A stretch of 64,000 nucleotides of DNA from Polaribacter batillariae (lineage in GTDB: Bacteria > Bacteroidota > Bacteroidia > Flavobacteriales > Flavobacteriaceae): assembly GCF_017498485.1 (NCBI RefSeq), contig NZ_CP071795.1, forward strand, positions 496,001-560,000, in the 5' to 3' direction. Below are positions 42,497 to 51,324 of this stretch, piece after piece. The notes beneath the pieces were generated by a model. The model was not told where the DNA came from and did not search any database. It saw only the letters and a program-made list of their open reading frames with translations. Each line of letters starts with the position of its first letter. Position 1 is the stretch's first letter. A program made the translations under genes and the position numbers.

Positions 42497-43723
42497 ATGA
42501 AAAGTATATTTAAAACTACTTTATTGTTATGTACTGTAATTATCCTAAAAGGTTGTTCTAAGGACGATAACCCTACAAATCCTGACAATAACCTAGCTGA
42601 AAAGAAAACAGCATTTGTAGAAAACTATGCAAACATTGTTTTGGCAAGTTATGAAGATTCAGTAACAAAATTAAATGAGTTAAAAACAGCAGTAGATGCA
42701 TTTGTTGCAACACCAACTGCCGCTAATTTTCAAGTAGCAAAAGATGCTTGGTTAGCTTCCAGAGAACCTTATGGACAAACGGAAGCATATCGTTTTTACG
42801 ATGGCCCAATTGATGGTTCTGATGGTGAACCTGAAGGTTATATTAATGCTTGGCCTTTGGATGAGGCTTTAATAGATTATGTTGCAAGTGGAACAGGTGG
42901 ACAGGATTTATCTGATAGTAGACAAAATATTGTTGGAAATACAAATCAATATCCAACTTTAACAAAAGAAGTGCTTAAAAATATCTCTGGTTATAATGAG
43001 AATGAATCAAATGTAACAATTGGTTTTCACGCAATAGAATTCTTATTATGGGGGCAAGACAATACAGCGCCTTCAGCAAAAATGAGCGGACAAAGACCTT
43101 TAACGGATTATACAACAGATGCAAATGCAACACGAAGAGGACAATATTTAAAAGTTGCTACAGAGTTGTTAATTGACGATTTAAAATCGGTTGCAGACCA
43201 ATGGAAAGCTGATGCAACTTACAGAAAAGCTTTTTTAGGAATGCCTGCAGATGATGCTATTAGCATGATTCTTACAGGTGCTGCAAAATTAAGTAAAGGA
43301 GAATTAGCCGGAGAAAGAATGGCGGTTGCAGTTGAAAATCAATCGCAAGAAGACGAACACTCTTGTTTTTCTGATAATACAAATAGAGATGTATTTTTAA
43401 ATGCAAAATCTATCAATAATATTATTAACGGAACTTATACAAGAATAGACGGAACAACTATTTCTGGGACTTCTTTATTGGATGTTTTAGCATTAATAAA
43501 CACAAACGAATCTACAGATTTAGCTACGGCTACAAGCGAAGTAATGACGAAAGTTACGGCTATTTCTGATGCTGAATATTTCGATTTTTTAATTATTGGA
43601 GAAACGTTAGATAATTTTAACAAACCAGTAATGGCTGCTGTTTTATCTTTAAGAAAGCAAGGCGATTTATTAGCACAATCTGGAAAAACAATTACAGGAA
43701 AAACAATTGATCCAAGTGTTTAA
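42497..43723 (+). CDS. Imelysin-family lipoprotein with intact GxHxxE motif
   Basis: 408 residues. The lipobox Cys is at 20 (IILKGC), so it is an envelope lipoprotein. The imelysin motif GFHAIE appears at about 176-181 (TIGFHAIEFLLWGQD). Other family text: VAKDAWLASREPYGQTEAYR, WPLDEALIDYV and the second half repeat (AGERMAVAVENQSQEDEHSC). Imelysin proteins (IrpA, EfeO-like M75) are induced by iron limitation and probably bind iron; the M75 peptidase name is doubtful. It is the first gene of the plus-strand arm, followed by a strong terminator or attenuator. Confidence 0.93.
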   Translation: MKSIFKTTLLLCTVIILKGCSKDDNPTNPDNNLAEKKTAFVENYANIVLASYEDSVTKLNELKTAVDAFVATPTAANFQVAKDAWLASREPYGQTEAYRFYDGPIDGSDGEPEGYINAWPLDEALIDYVASGTGGQDLSDSRQNIVGNTNQYPTLTKEVLKNISGYNENESNVTIGFHAIEFLLWGQDNTAPSAKMSGQRPLTDYTTDANATRRGQYLKVATELLIDDLKSVADQWKADATYRKAFLGMPADDAISMILTGAAKLSKGELAGERMAVAVENQSQEDEHSCFSDNTNRDVFLNAKSINNIINGTYTRIDGTTISGTSLLDVLALINTNESTDLATATSEVMTKVTAISDAEYFDFLIIGETLDNFNKPVMAAVLSLRKQGDLLAQSGKTITGKTIDPSV

Positions 43724-43754
43724 AATTATCCTGAAAAAATATCATATTTTATTT

Positions 43755-43794
43755 AACCAAACTATCTTTATTCGCAAAGATAGTTTGGTTTTTT
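43755..43794 (+). terminator. Terminator or attenuator between imelysin 1 and the di-haem gene
   Basis: AACCAAACTATCTTT pairs perfectly with AAAGATAGTTTGGTT around a short loop, followed by T. The next ATG is only 20 bases further, so read-through may set the ratio of the two proteins. Confidence 0.88.
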
Positions 43795-43814
43795 GCATTC
43801 AAACTATTTTATAA

Positions 43815-45209
43815 ATGAAACATTTACCTCTTTTGTTTGGTTTAATTTTAATTATTTCTTGTAGTAAAAAAGAAACTTATATTTCTATTGGAAATTATGA
43901 AGAAGGAGAAGAATTATCCGCAGGAAAACTAACCACAACCCTTTTAGGTTCTAATGCTTTTGACCAAGCAGTACCAGGTTTGCCTACGAATACAGATTTG
44001 CTTTTTTTCGTTGGAAATTCTCTTTTTAGACAAAATTGGGTGAGCGCGCCCTCTTCAACAACCGTCAGAGATGGTTTGGGACCCACGTTTAACGCCAGGT
44101 CTTGTAGTTCTTGCCACAATAAAGATGGTAGAGGAATGCCTTTGGAAGTCGGACAAGAATTTTCTGCAGGTTTTTTAATGAGAATTAGCGAACATGGAAA
44201 AAATGCGGTTGGTGGGCCCAAAAATGTAACAAATTATGGAGATCAAATACAAGAGCACGCAAATTTAGGAGTGTCGTATGAGGCAAAAGTAGGTGTAAAA
44301 TTTAACACGATTTCTGGCACTTTTAGCGATGGTGAAAAATATGAGTTAAGAAAACCAATTTATACCATTTCTGATGAACAATTTGGTTCGCTTCAAAATG
44401 TATTAACGTCTCCAAGAGTTGGGCAACAAGTTATTGGTTTAGGTTTAATTGATGCTTTATCTAAGGAAGCTATTCTTGCCAATGAAGACGAAATGGACAC
44501 AAATAACGACGGTATTTCTGGAAAAGCAAATTACGTTTGGGACTTTTCCGCAAAAAAAACGGTATTAGGCAAATTTGGCTGGAAAGCGAATCAACCTACT
44601 TTACGTCAGCAAGTTGCTGCTGCTTTTAGTGGAGATATGGGGTTAACCACTTCTATATTTCCTGATAAAAATTGTCCTTCTCCACAAAAAGATTGTTTGG
44701 ATGCAGAAAATGGTGGAACTCCAGAGGTTACAGATAATTCTTTGGATAATATAATGATTTACTCCTCCTCGCTTTCTGTACCTATTCGAAGAAATTACAA
44801 TACTGAAGAAGTGTTAAAAGGAAAACAAATATTTAGAGATTTAAAATGTACAAGTTGCCATACAGAAGTATTTACAACTTCTAATAATTATCCTTTTAAT
44901 CCTATTTTGCAAAACGTTACGATTAGACCTTTTTCTGATTTTCTTTTACACGATATGGGCGAAGATTTAGCAGATAACAGACCCGATTTTTTGGCTTCTG
45001 GTAAAGAATGGAGAACACAACCTTTATGGGGAATTGGAATGATTCAGGAAGTAAACAGTCATACATTCCTTTTACACGATGGACGCGCAAGAAACATTCA
45101 AGAGGCTATTCTTTGGCATGGTGGAGAGGCCGAAAATGCAAAAAACAACTACAAAAAATTAACAAAAGAAGACAGAACAAATGTGCTGGCTTTTATTAAC
45201 TCTCTTTAA
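43815..45209 (+). CDS. Di-haem oxidoreductase-family lipoprotein (DHOR/DUF1111)
   Basis: 464 residues. The lipobox Cys is at 16 (LIISC). Two c-type haem sites are seen: CSSCHNKDGRG near 97 and CTSCHTEVF near 345. Family text: GPTFNARSCSSCH, VGQQVIGLGLIDALSKEAIL, NYVWDFSAKKTVLGKFGWKA, and FLLHDGRARNIQEAILWHGG at the end. DUF1111 proteins are bacterial cytochrome-c-peroxidase relatives often encoded next to imelysins. A role in redox handling of iron or haem at the cell surface is an inference. It precedes imelysin 2 by one base. Confidence 0.93.
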   Translation: MKHLPLLFGLILIISCSKKETYISIGNYEEGEELSAGKLTTTLLGSNAFDQAVPGLPTNTDLLFFVGNSLFRQNWVSAPSSTTVRDGLGPTFNARSCSSCHNKDGRGMPLEVGQEFSAGFLMRISEHGKNAVGGPKNVTNYGDQIQEHANLGVSYEAKVGVKFNTISGTFSDGEKYELRKPIYTISDEQFGSLQNVLTSPRVGQQVIGLGLIDALSKEAILANEDEMDTNNDGISGKANYVWDFSAKKTVLGKFGWKANQPTLRQQVAAAFSGDMGLTTSIFPDKNCPSPQKDCLDAENGGTPEVTDNSLDNIMIYSSSLSVPIRRNYNTEEVLKGKQIFRDLKCTSCHTEVFTTSNNYPFNPILQNVTIRPFSDFLLHDMGEDLADNRPDFLASGKEWRTQPLWGIGMIQEVNSHTFLLHDGRARNIQEAILWHGGEAENAKNNYKKLTKEDRTNVLAFINSL

Positions 45210-45210
45210 A

Positions 45211-46275
45211 ATGATAAAAAAAACAGTAATTTTAATCGCAATTTTCTACGCTGTAATTGCTTGTAGTAAAGATGAAATTTCAGAAAAAGCTGCCTTTGAT
45301 ATTCAAAAATATCAAACAGAATTTGTAAATAATACAATAACCCCTGCCAATGAGGAATTTGTTTTAAATTCAGAGAAACTAAACGAGGCTATTTTAAAAT
45401 TTTCAACAAACGTAAATGAACAAAATTTATTAACGCTAAAAACTGCTTGGAAAAATGCCGCTTTATCCTATTCTAAAACCGAAGTTGGTAATTTCGGAAA
45501 CATTAAAAACACTGGAATACATTTGGCAATTTATAGTTGGAGTGCAAACGAAATAGGTATTGAAGATTTTATAACTTCAACTCGTGTAATTTCTGAAAAT
45601 TCCATAAATAGTTTACCGACAAAAACAAGAGGTTTAAGCGCTATTGAATATTTAATTTTTGAGGAAAATGCAACAGAAACAATTACCGCTTTTTCCGATC
45701 AAAGGCGTTTAGATTACCTAATTTATTTAGGAGAAAATTTATTAAAAAAAGCAAATTCATTAAAAGATCAGTGGCAAACATATAGCCCTATTTTTATAAA
45801 AAACACAGCCTCTGGGCTAAATGGAAGTATAAATATGACCGTTAACCAAATGAATGTTTTATTAGAAAATATAAGACGTTTTAAGATTGGAGAACCTTCT
45901 GGTTTAGAGAATTCTACGACTATAAACACCAATTTACTTCAAGCAGATAAAAGTGGAATTTCTTTAGATATCATTGAAAAAAATATCGAATCGTTAAAAG
46001 CTACCTATTTTGGAAACACCTATGGTTTAGACGATTATGTAAGCCTAATTTCTAATAAAGATGATATAAATACGGCTATAAAAAATCAATTTTTAGCCAT
46101 TGAAAATGATATTTCTTCATTCGCTAATTCTTCGCTTAAAGAAGTTATAAATGCTAAGAATTTAAAAGTAAATAACTTATATCAACACATTAAAGAATTA
46201 ATTGTATTGATAAAAGTGGATGTAGCCAGTACTTTGTCTATCACTGTAACATTTACAGATAATGATGGCGATTAG
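45211..46275 (+). CDS. Imelysin-family lipoprotein, motif degenerate
   Basis: 354 residues from the ATG at 45211 (MIKKTVILIAIFYAVIACSK, lipobox Cys 18); the frame is open ten codons further up but overlaps the previous gene. The motif position reads GLSAIEYLIFEE, so the His of GxHxxE is a Ser. The rest (LKTAWKNAALSYSKTEVGNF, TASGLNGSINMTVNQMNVLL) keeps the helical imelysin pattern. Probably an iron-uptake lipoprotein with altered metal site. It ends in GDNDGD-like FTDNDGD, as imelysin 3 does (VDADGD). Confidence 0.88.
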   Translation: MIKKTVILIAIFYAVIACSKDEISEKAAFDIQKYQTEFVNNTITPANEEFVLNSEKLNEAILKFSTNVNEQNLLTLKTAWKNAALSYSKTEVGNFGNIKNTGIHLAIYSWSANEIGIEDFITSTRVISENSINSLPTKTRGLSAIEYLIFEENATETITAFSDQRRLDYLIYLGENLLKKANSLKDQWQTYSPIFIKNTASGLNGSINMTVNQMNVLLENIRRFKIGEPSGLENSTTINTNLLQADKSGISLDIIEKNIESLKATYFGNTYGLDDYVSLISNKDDINTAIKNQFLAIENDISSFANSSLKEVINAKNLKVNNLYQHIKELIVLIKVDVASTLSITVTFTDNDGD

Positions 46276-46294
46276 CATTACTACAGCATAAAAA

Positions 46295-48703
46295 CTAAAA
46301 CTTAACTTCTAAAGTTACATAATAATTTCTTGGTGCAGATGGTATAATTCCTGGACCAGGATAGCCAGTTGCTCTTCTTGTAAAATAGGCATTGTTTAAC
46401 AAGTTATTTACCCCGGTTTCTAATTTTAAGAAACGGTATTTATAAGACAAAGAAAGGTCTAAAATATCGTAGGCAGGTATTTCTCCTGTTACACCACTAA
46501 TACTACCACCTTTGGCATTGGTGGCATCAGAAAATTGACTTGATAGATATGAATATTGAATGCTAGACAAGAAATTCTTGTACCCAAAACGAACTCCTGT
46601 TTTTAAATTTACATTCGGTATAAATTCTACTTGATTGCCTGTTACACCATTTTTCTCGGATTTTGTATATTCTGAAGTAATAAAAGAAGAATTGATAAAA
46701 TAGTTTAAGATATAATCTTGATTCATTCCGAAGATTTTCTTCATATTAAAATCAATTAAACTCTCTACTCCTAAAATTCTGGCATCACCAATATTGTCTC
46801 TTTCCGCCTTTCCATCCGAACGTGTGTAAATGTTAATTCTATCGTTATAAAACAACCCAAAAACGTTGGCGTCGTAAGAAAAATAATTTTTATAATTTCC
46901 GCGTAAACCTGCATCTACAGTAAACCCTTTTTCGTCTGTTATGTCTGGTGAAATTTCAAACGCAGGGTTTGCAGTACTAATATCAGAAAATGTTACAGAA
47001 CGATAATTTTGAGAAATATTTCCATACAATTCTAGAGATGTATTTAATTTATAACTTATTCCCACACCAAAAAGGAAAAAATTTCTTTCGTTGGTTTCTT
47101 CTTCGTCTCTTAAATTCTCGTTGATTACATTTCCTGCAGCATCTGTAACAATGTCTTTTATAATTTCGTCTCTTTGAGTATTTATGTATTCGAATCTAAA
47201 CCCAGGAGTAATCGATAACTTATTGTTCATATAAAAAATATTTTCTCCAAATAAAGACACATTTAAATTTGGAAAAATACTGTTAGATTGTCTTGGGTAA
47301 TTTGGATATTGATCTAATTTTATAGAAAAATCGGCATCAGAACCATTAGAACCTGGTCCTTGCATATTCGTGTTTTCTGCCTTATAAAATTTTGAACCGA
47401 TTAAAAAAGTTCCTTTTTTATCAAAAATTCTATATTTATGTACCAATCTAGATTCGAAACCAAAATTTTTAAAGATTCCTTTAATTAAATCTCTTTCATT
47501 ACCAGGGTCTATTTGGCTGACTCTGTTGGTTCGAAACCCTAAAGCATCTCTTGAAGCATTTAACCCAAAAAAATTGAATGAAAAATTCGTTTTTTCGCTA
47601 AATTTATGTGCCCATTTTAAATGATACAACAACCAATTTACCTGAAACCAGTTTCTTTCTCGGTTACTTTGGTACGGATTTTCTTTAAACATTTGATCTG
47701 TTAAACCTCCTGCTTGTTGCGCCAAATAATCTAAATAGGTGATTTCTGCTGAAAAAACATTTTTTTCGTCGTGTTTATACTCTAAATGTGCAAAAGCGTT
47801 TTTAGAACTGAAGTTAGAGTTGGGTCTAAATCCATCTCCTTTTTTATAATTGTAATAAGAATAGTAAGAAAATTTACCTTTTGTACCACTTATACTCGTA
47901 AAATTGGTGTACAAACCATAACTTCCTGCAGTATTTCTGGTAATTACTTCAAAAGATTTATTTCTATTGGGCTTCTTGGTAACAAAATTTACAAGTCCAC
48001 CAAATTGCGTTCCATATTGCAAAGAAGCTGCACCTCTAATTACCTGAATTTCGCCTAAACCTTCTGCTGCAGGCGTATAATAACTTTCTGGATACCCTAA
48101 AACGTCTGCACTAATATCATACCCATTTTGTCGGGTATTAAAATTGGCAGTTCTATTGGGATCTAAACCTCGACCACCAATGTTTAGTTGTAAGCCTGCA
48201 TCATCATTTTGATAAATATTTAAACCTGCAATTTGGTTGAAAATTTGACGTGCATTGTTAGAGGCTAAATTTGCTGTAGATTGGTTTACCAAAATAACTT
48301 CGGTTTTTTTTCCTGCGTAAATCGAAGTTCCTACAACATCTTTTAAACGTTTTAATTCAAACACTTTTTCTTTTCTCGCTCTGATTTGAATTTCGGATAA
48401 TTCTTCTGAAAAAGATTCTAACACCACTTCTACATTTGCATAATTTTCTGATGCTAAATACACGTTTTTTAAACGATAATTTTCTACATAAAATATCAAA
48501 GAAATTTCTTGTGCTTCTGTCGTAAAAGAGAATTTTCCTAAAATTCCTGTTTGTGCCAATAAAACACCTGTTTCGTTATAAATTTCGACCTTATTAATAG
48601 GTTTTTTTTCTTCTGAAACTACGGTTCCTGTAACTTTGTACTGACTGAATCCCAACCATTGAAATCCTAAGAAAAATGCCAAAACTATCTTGTTTTTTAT
48701 CAT
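46295..48703 (-). CDS. TonB-dependent outer-membrane receptor (FecA-like)
   Basis: 802 residues. A signal peptide (KIVLAFFLGFQWLGFSQ) precedes a carboxypeptidase-like beta domain (TGTVVSEEKKPINKVEIYNE, about 24-100). The plug domain follows (LKDVVGTSIYAGKKTEVILV, RQIFNQIAGLNIYQNDDAGL, EIQVIRGAASLQYGTQFGGL), then a 22-strand barrel ending NYYVTLEVKF with the terminal aromatic residue. Such receptors take up iron complexes or other scarce ligands with TonB energy. It starts one base after the HTTM gene stop, in an operon with it. The imelysin context supports iron as cargo. Confidence 0.95.
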   Translation of the reverse strand: MIKNKIVLAFFLGFQWLGFSQYKVTGTVVSEEKKPINKVEIYNETGVLLAQTGILGKFSFTTEAQEISLIFYVENYRLKNVYLASENYANVEVVLESFSEELSEIQIRARKEKVFELKRLKDVVGTSIYAGKKTEVILVNQSTANLASNNARQIFNQIAGLNIYQNDDAGLQLNIGGRGLDPNRTANFNTRQNGYDISADVLGYPESYYTPAAEGLGEIQVIRGAASLQYGTQFGGLVNFVTKKPNRNKSFEVITRNTAGSYGLYTNFTSISGTKGKFSYYSYYNYKKGDGFRPNSNFSSKNAFAHLEYKHDEKNVFSAEITYLDYLAQQAGGLTDQMFKENPYQSNRERNWFQVNWLLYHLKWAHKFSEKTNFSFNFFGLNASRDALGFRTNRVSQIDPGNERDLIKGIFKNFGFESRLVHKYRIFDKKGTFLIGSKFYKAENTNMQGPGSNGSDADFSIKLDQYPNYPRQSNSIFPNLNVSLFGENIFYMNNKLSITPGFRFEYINTQRDEIIKDIVTDAAGNVINENLRDEEETNERNFFLFGVGISYKLNTSLELYGNISQNYRSVTFSDISTANPAFEISPDITDEKGFTVDAGLRGNYKNYFSYDANVFGLFYNDRINIYTRSDGKAERDNIGDARILGVESLIDFNMKKIFGMNQDYILNYFINSSFITSEYTKSEKNGVTGNQVEFIPNVNLKTGVRFGYKNFLSSIQYSYLSSQFSDATNAKGGSISGVTGEIPAYDILDLSLSYKYRFLKLETGVNNLLNNAYFTRRATGYPGPGIIPSAPRNYYVTLEVKF

Positions 48704-48704
48704 T

Positions 48705-50078
48705 TTAAATTCCTTTTATTTTTATTTCTGATGTAAATGGCAACACCCATTTTTTATGTTTAAACGATTGTTTTTGCTGATATAAATCAACCTTAGAGTT
48801 GATGTATTTTGTACTCATTCTTCCATTTAAAGCTACATAACTTTCCACGAAAACTCCTACATTTTCATGGCCTTGTTTTGTAAAATGGTCTCCTAAATAA
48901 TGTGCATATTCCAAGATAAAATCTGGCTGAAAACTCATTTGTTTTTCTTGAAAAGACGTTAAAAAATCTGTATTATCGACCATAAAAGAACTTCCTGTTT
49001 TTAGATTTACGATTTTAAAATTAGAGCTTCCCGCTTTTTCCATTAACATTACGCGCCAAGAAAAACGATACCCTTCTTCCGTCCAAAATAATTCTCCAGG
49101 ATATAATAAATAACGCCAAGGAATTAGTATTTGTAGCAGTAAAAATGTACCGATAAATAGTAAAATTCCTTTTCTTTTTGCTTTTGGAAAATGATATTCT
49201 TTAAAATCTTGCACAACCGTTTTCGTTTTTAAAATATATTTACGAATAAAGTTGATGATTTTTTCATGCAAACGAGCATCAAAAAAGACTAAGGTAGAAA
49301 CAATCATAATAAAAGGGAACATACCTATGGGAAACAATACTCTTGTAAAAATATGGAAAAATACCACCATACAAAAAGCAAACAAACGTGTTTTTTTGTA
49401 CAATAATAAAAACGGAATTGCCAAATCGTATAACATTCCAGCCCAACTCATCGCATAGAAAAACCAATCTTGTTGCATGATAGTTTCTCCTATAAAAGGT
49501 AAATCGTATTCAGAGGGCAACCAAATTTTTAAGGGCATTGCTCTAAACAACCAATCGGAATTTACTTTCGCCAATCCCGCATAAAAATATACAATTCCTA
49601 AAAGTATTTTAACACTATCTATTGTCCATTTTGGTACATAACTAAACTGTTTTTTCTTTTGATAAGCATCTACCGAAAAAAAGACATTTGCAGGTAAAAA
49701 AATTAATAAAAAACTTAAAAGACTTATAAAATAATAGTGATTTAGGTAGGTCGTTTTATCCATTAATTCTATATACGTAAAGGATAGAAAAAAAGTGATG
49801 ATTGCCAAGCGATATTTATAGCCAATAGCAACAAAAAGAGCAGAAATTCCGCAAACTAAAAAAAGAAGATAGGTGTAATTGCCCAAAGGTTTTACCCATT
49901 CGAAACCGAAATAAGAAAAATGAAATTTTGGCTGTAGGTATAGCTTTTCAATCCAACCATTTGCCCAAAAACGGATGATGCTTATAAACATCATTAGCCC
50001 AAAAAATAATCTAAAAACAGCTAAAGGTGCTGCTTTTGTTTGAGTTTTAATAGAATATGTAAAGTATTTTTCTTTCAT
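48705..50078 (-). CDS. HTTM-domain membrane protein (vitamin K-dependent gamma-carboxylase-like)
   Basis: 457 residues, many membrane segments in the first ~300 residues. HTTM text: AAPLAVFRLFFGLMMFISII, FWANGWIEKLYLQPKFHFSY, LNHYYFISLLSFLLIFLPAN, KILLGIVYFYAGLAKVNSDW, and FHIFTRVLFPIGMFPFIMIV. The eukaryotic relative carboxylates Glu residues; bacterial activity is unproven. It is translationally adjacent to the TonB receptor and probably modifies or assembles a partner of the imelysin system (inference). Confidence 0.93.
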   Translation of the reverse strand: MKEKYFTYSIKTQTKAAPLAVFRLFFGLMMFISIIRFWANGWIEKLYLQPKFHFSYFGFEWVKPLGNYTYLLFLVCGISALFVAIGYKYRLAIITFFLSFTYIELMDKTTYLNHYYFISLLSFLLIFLPANVFFSVDAYQKKKQFSYVPKWTIDSVKILLGIVYFYAGLAKVNSDWLFRAMPLKIWLPSEYDLPFIGETIMQQDWFFYAMSWAGMLYDLAIPFLLLYKKTRLFAFCMVVFFHIFTRVLFPIGMFPFIMIVSTLVFFDARLHEKIINFIRKYILKTKTVVQDFKEYHFPKAKRKGILLFIGTFLLLQILIPWRYLLYPGELFWTEEGYRFSWRVMLMEKAGSSNFKIVNLKTGSSFMVDNTDFLTSFQEKQMSFQPDFILEYAHYLGDHFTKQGHENVGVFVESYVALNGRMSTKYINSKVDLYQQKQSFKHKKWVLPFTSEIKIKGI

Positions 50079-50084
50079 AAAAAA

Positions 50085-50122
50085 ATACCTGAAAACTATT
50101 TACTTTTAAACAGTTTTCAGGT
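50085..50122 (-). terminator. Rho-independent terminator after imelysin 3
   Basis: TACCTGAAAACT (50085-50096) pairs with AGTTTTCAGGTA (50111-50122); on the minus strand the stem is followed by a U run (plus-strand A run 50078-50084). It limits expression of the HTTM and TonB genes from the imelysin 3 promoter. Confidence 0.88.
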
Positions 50123-50144
50123 AGTTTTAAATTATATTTGTTTA

Positions 50145-51245
50145 TTAATCTCCATCTGCATCCACATAATCTACATTAATATTAAATGTTTGTAACATAT
50201 CTACTTTCAACAAAACAACATTTTTTTGTAATTCGTCATAAGACTTTAAAACTGGAGTAACATCCGTTTCAATTTGAATTGAAAAACTATTGTTCAGTTG
50301 ATTAACAGCTGTTTTTGCTTTGGTAAATTGACTAGAAATTGCGTTTCCAATATCTGTTCTTTCTAAACTTTTTAAATAGTTTTTGAAACTAATTCCTTTA
50401 GAGGTTTTATTGTAATGTGTTCCTTCAAAAAGATTTGTAACAGCTTTTAAAGCTTCTAACGCCAACTCTTTAGAAGCATTATTTTTATAGAAAGCTTCTA
50501 CTTTTTCTGGCAATGGATTTGCAGAAAACTGCCCTGCTGGAATACCAAATTTGTTGGCTCTTAAACCTTTTTCGTAGTAAAAAATATAATCGTTTACTAA
50601 TTTATTAAAAAAACTTGTTGTAGTATTGGAAGTACTATTTACAAATGCTGCTTTGTTGGCTTTAAAATCGGCAACCACTTGCTGGGTAAGTGAGCTCATC
50701 TGGTTTAAAACATCTGTAACATATTTTTTATAATTATCGTTATTGGTAGCAGTTGTGTATTTTTCTAAAATTGCTGCATCTGTAGAACCAATTCCATATA
50801 ATAAATAATCTAGTGCAGGGAAACCTTGCGCATCGTGATTGTTAACGCTGTTTAAATCGTAATTTCCAGTAGAAATATTCGCTTCAATATCTGCAACTGT
50901 TATTGGATAGATGTTCATAAAAAAATAGTACCCTATTTCTTCTGCCTTGCCAATATTAAACATTTCTAAGTGTTGCCACACTTTGTAGGCAGTAAACCAA
51001 GAAGTTCTTAAAGCCTCTAAATTTGCTTGATTTGGAGTAGTTGTAAATGTTTCTCCAGCCGTTTTTAGGTCTGTTAACTTCGTACTAAAATCAGTATATG
51101 CAGGAATAATTATATTGTCTGCAATGTTTTTTAACATCTCTGACCTGTTAAAATTATCTTCTATTTTTGGTTCGTTTTCTGCAGAAGAAGAACAGGCGTA
51201 AACAATGGCAATTAAAAAGGCAAATGGTAAAAGTTTCTTGAACAT
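50145..51245 (-). CDS. Imelysin-family lipoprotein, motif degenerate
   Basis: 366 residues. The lipobox Cys is at 18 (IAIVYAC). The GxHxxE position reads GFPALDYLLYG, so both His and Glu are replaced (Pro and Asp). Imelysin pattern elsewhere: LEALRTSWFTAYKVWQHLEM, FNIGKAEEIGYYF, KLVNDYIFYYEKGLRANKFG then IPAG. Likely an iron- or metallophore-related surface lipoprotein without the canonical metal motif. Preceded by an operator-like motif at 51255-51270. Confidence 0.9.
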   Translation of the reverse strand: MFKKLLPFAFLIAIVYACSSSAENEPKIEDNFNRSEMLKNIADNIIIPAYTDFSTKLTDLKTAGETFTTTPNQANLEALRTSWFTAYKVWQHLEMFNIGKAEEIGYYFFMNIYPITVADIEANISTGNYDLNSVNNHDAQGFPALDYLLYGIGSTDAAILEKYTTATNNDNYKKYVTDVLNQMSSLTQQVVADFKANKAAFVNSTSNTTTSFFNKLVNDYIFYYEKGLRANKFGIPAGQFSANPLPEKVEAFYKNNASKELALEALKAVTNLFEGTHYNKTSKGISFKNYLKSLERTDIGNAISSQFTKAKTAVNQLNNSFSIQIETDVTPVLKSYDELQKNVVLLKVDMLQTFNINVDYVDADGD

Positions 51246-51254
51246 CTTATTTCT

Positions 51255-51270
51255 ATTTATTCTAAATAAA
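51255..51270. promoter_or_regulatory. Operator-like motif copy C (imelysin 3)
   Basis: ATTTATTCTAAATAAA, the exact reverse complement of copy D. It overlaps the predicted transcription start, 9 bases before the ATG of imelysin 3. Confidence 0.6.
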
Positions 51271-51274
51271 GATA

Positions 51275-51318
51275 CAAAAGTACTAAAAAACAGTTAAAAT
51301 AACCGTTTTTTAGTACTT
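51275..51318 (-). terminator. Terminator of the DUF4856 gene overlapping the imelysin 3 promoter box
   Basis: AAGTACTAAAAAAC (51278-51291) and GTTTTTTAGTACTT (51305-51318) pair perfectly over 14 bases. On the minus strand the stem runs into TACTTTTG (51275-51282), which is both the U-rich end of the terminator and a TAnnTTTG box for imelysin 3. Confidence 0.8.
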
Positions 51319-51324
51319 ATAATT

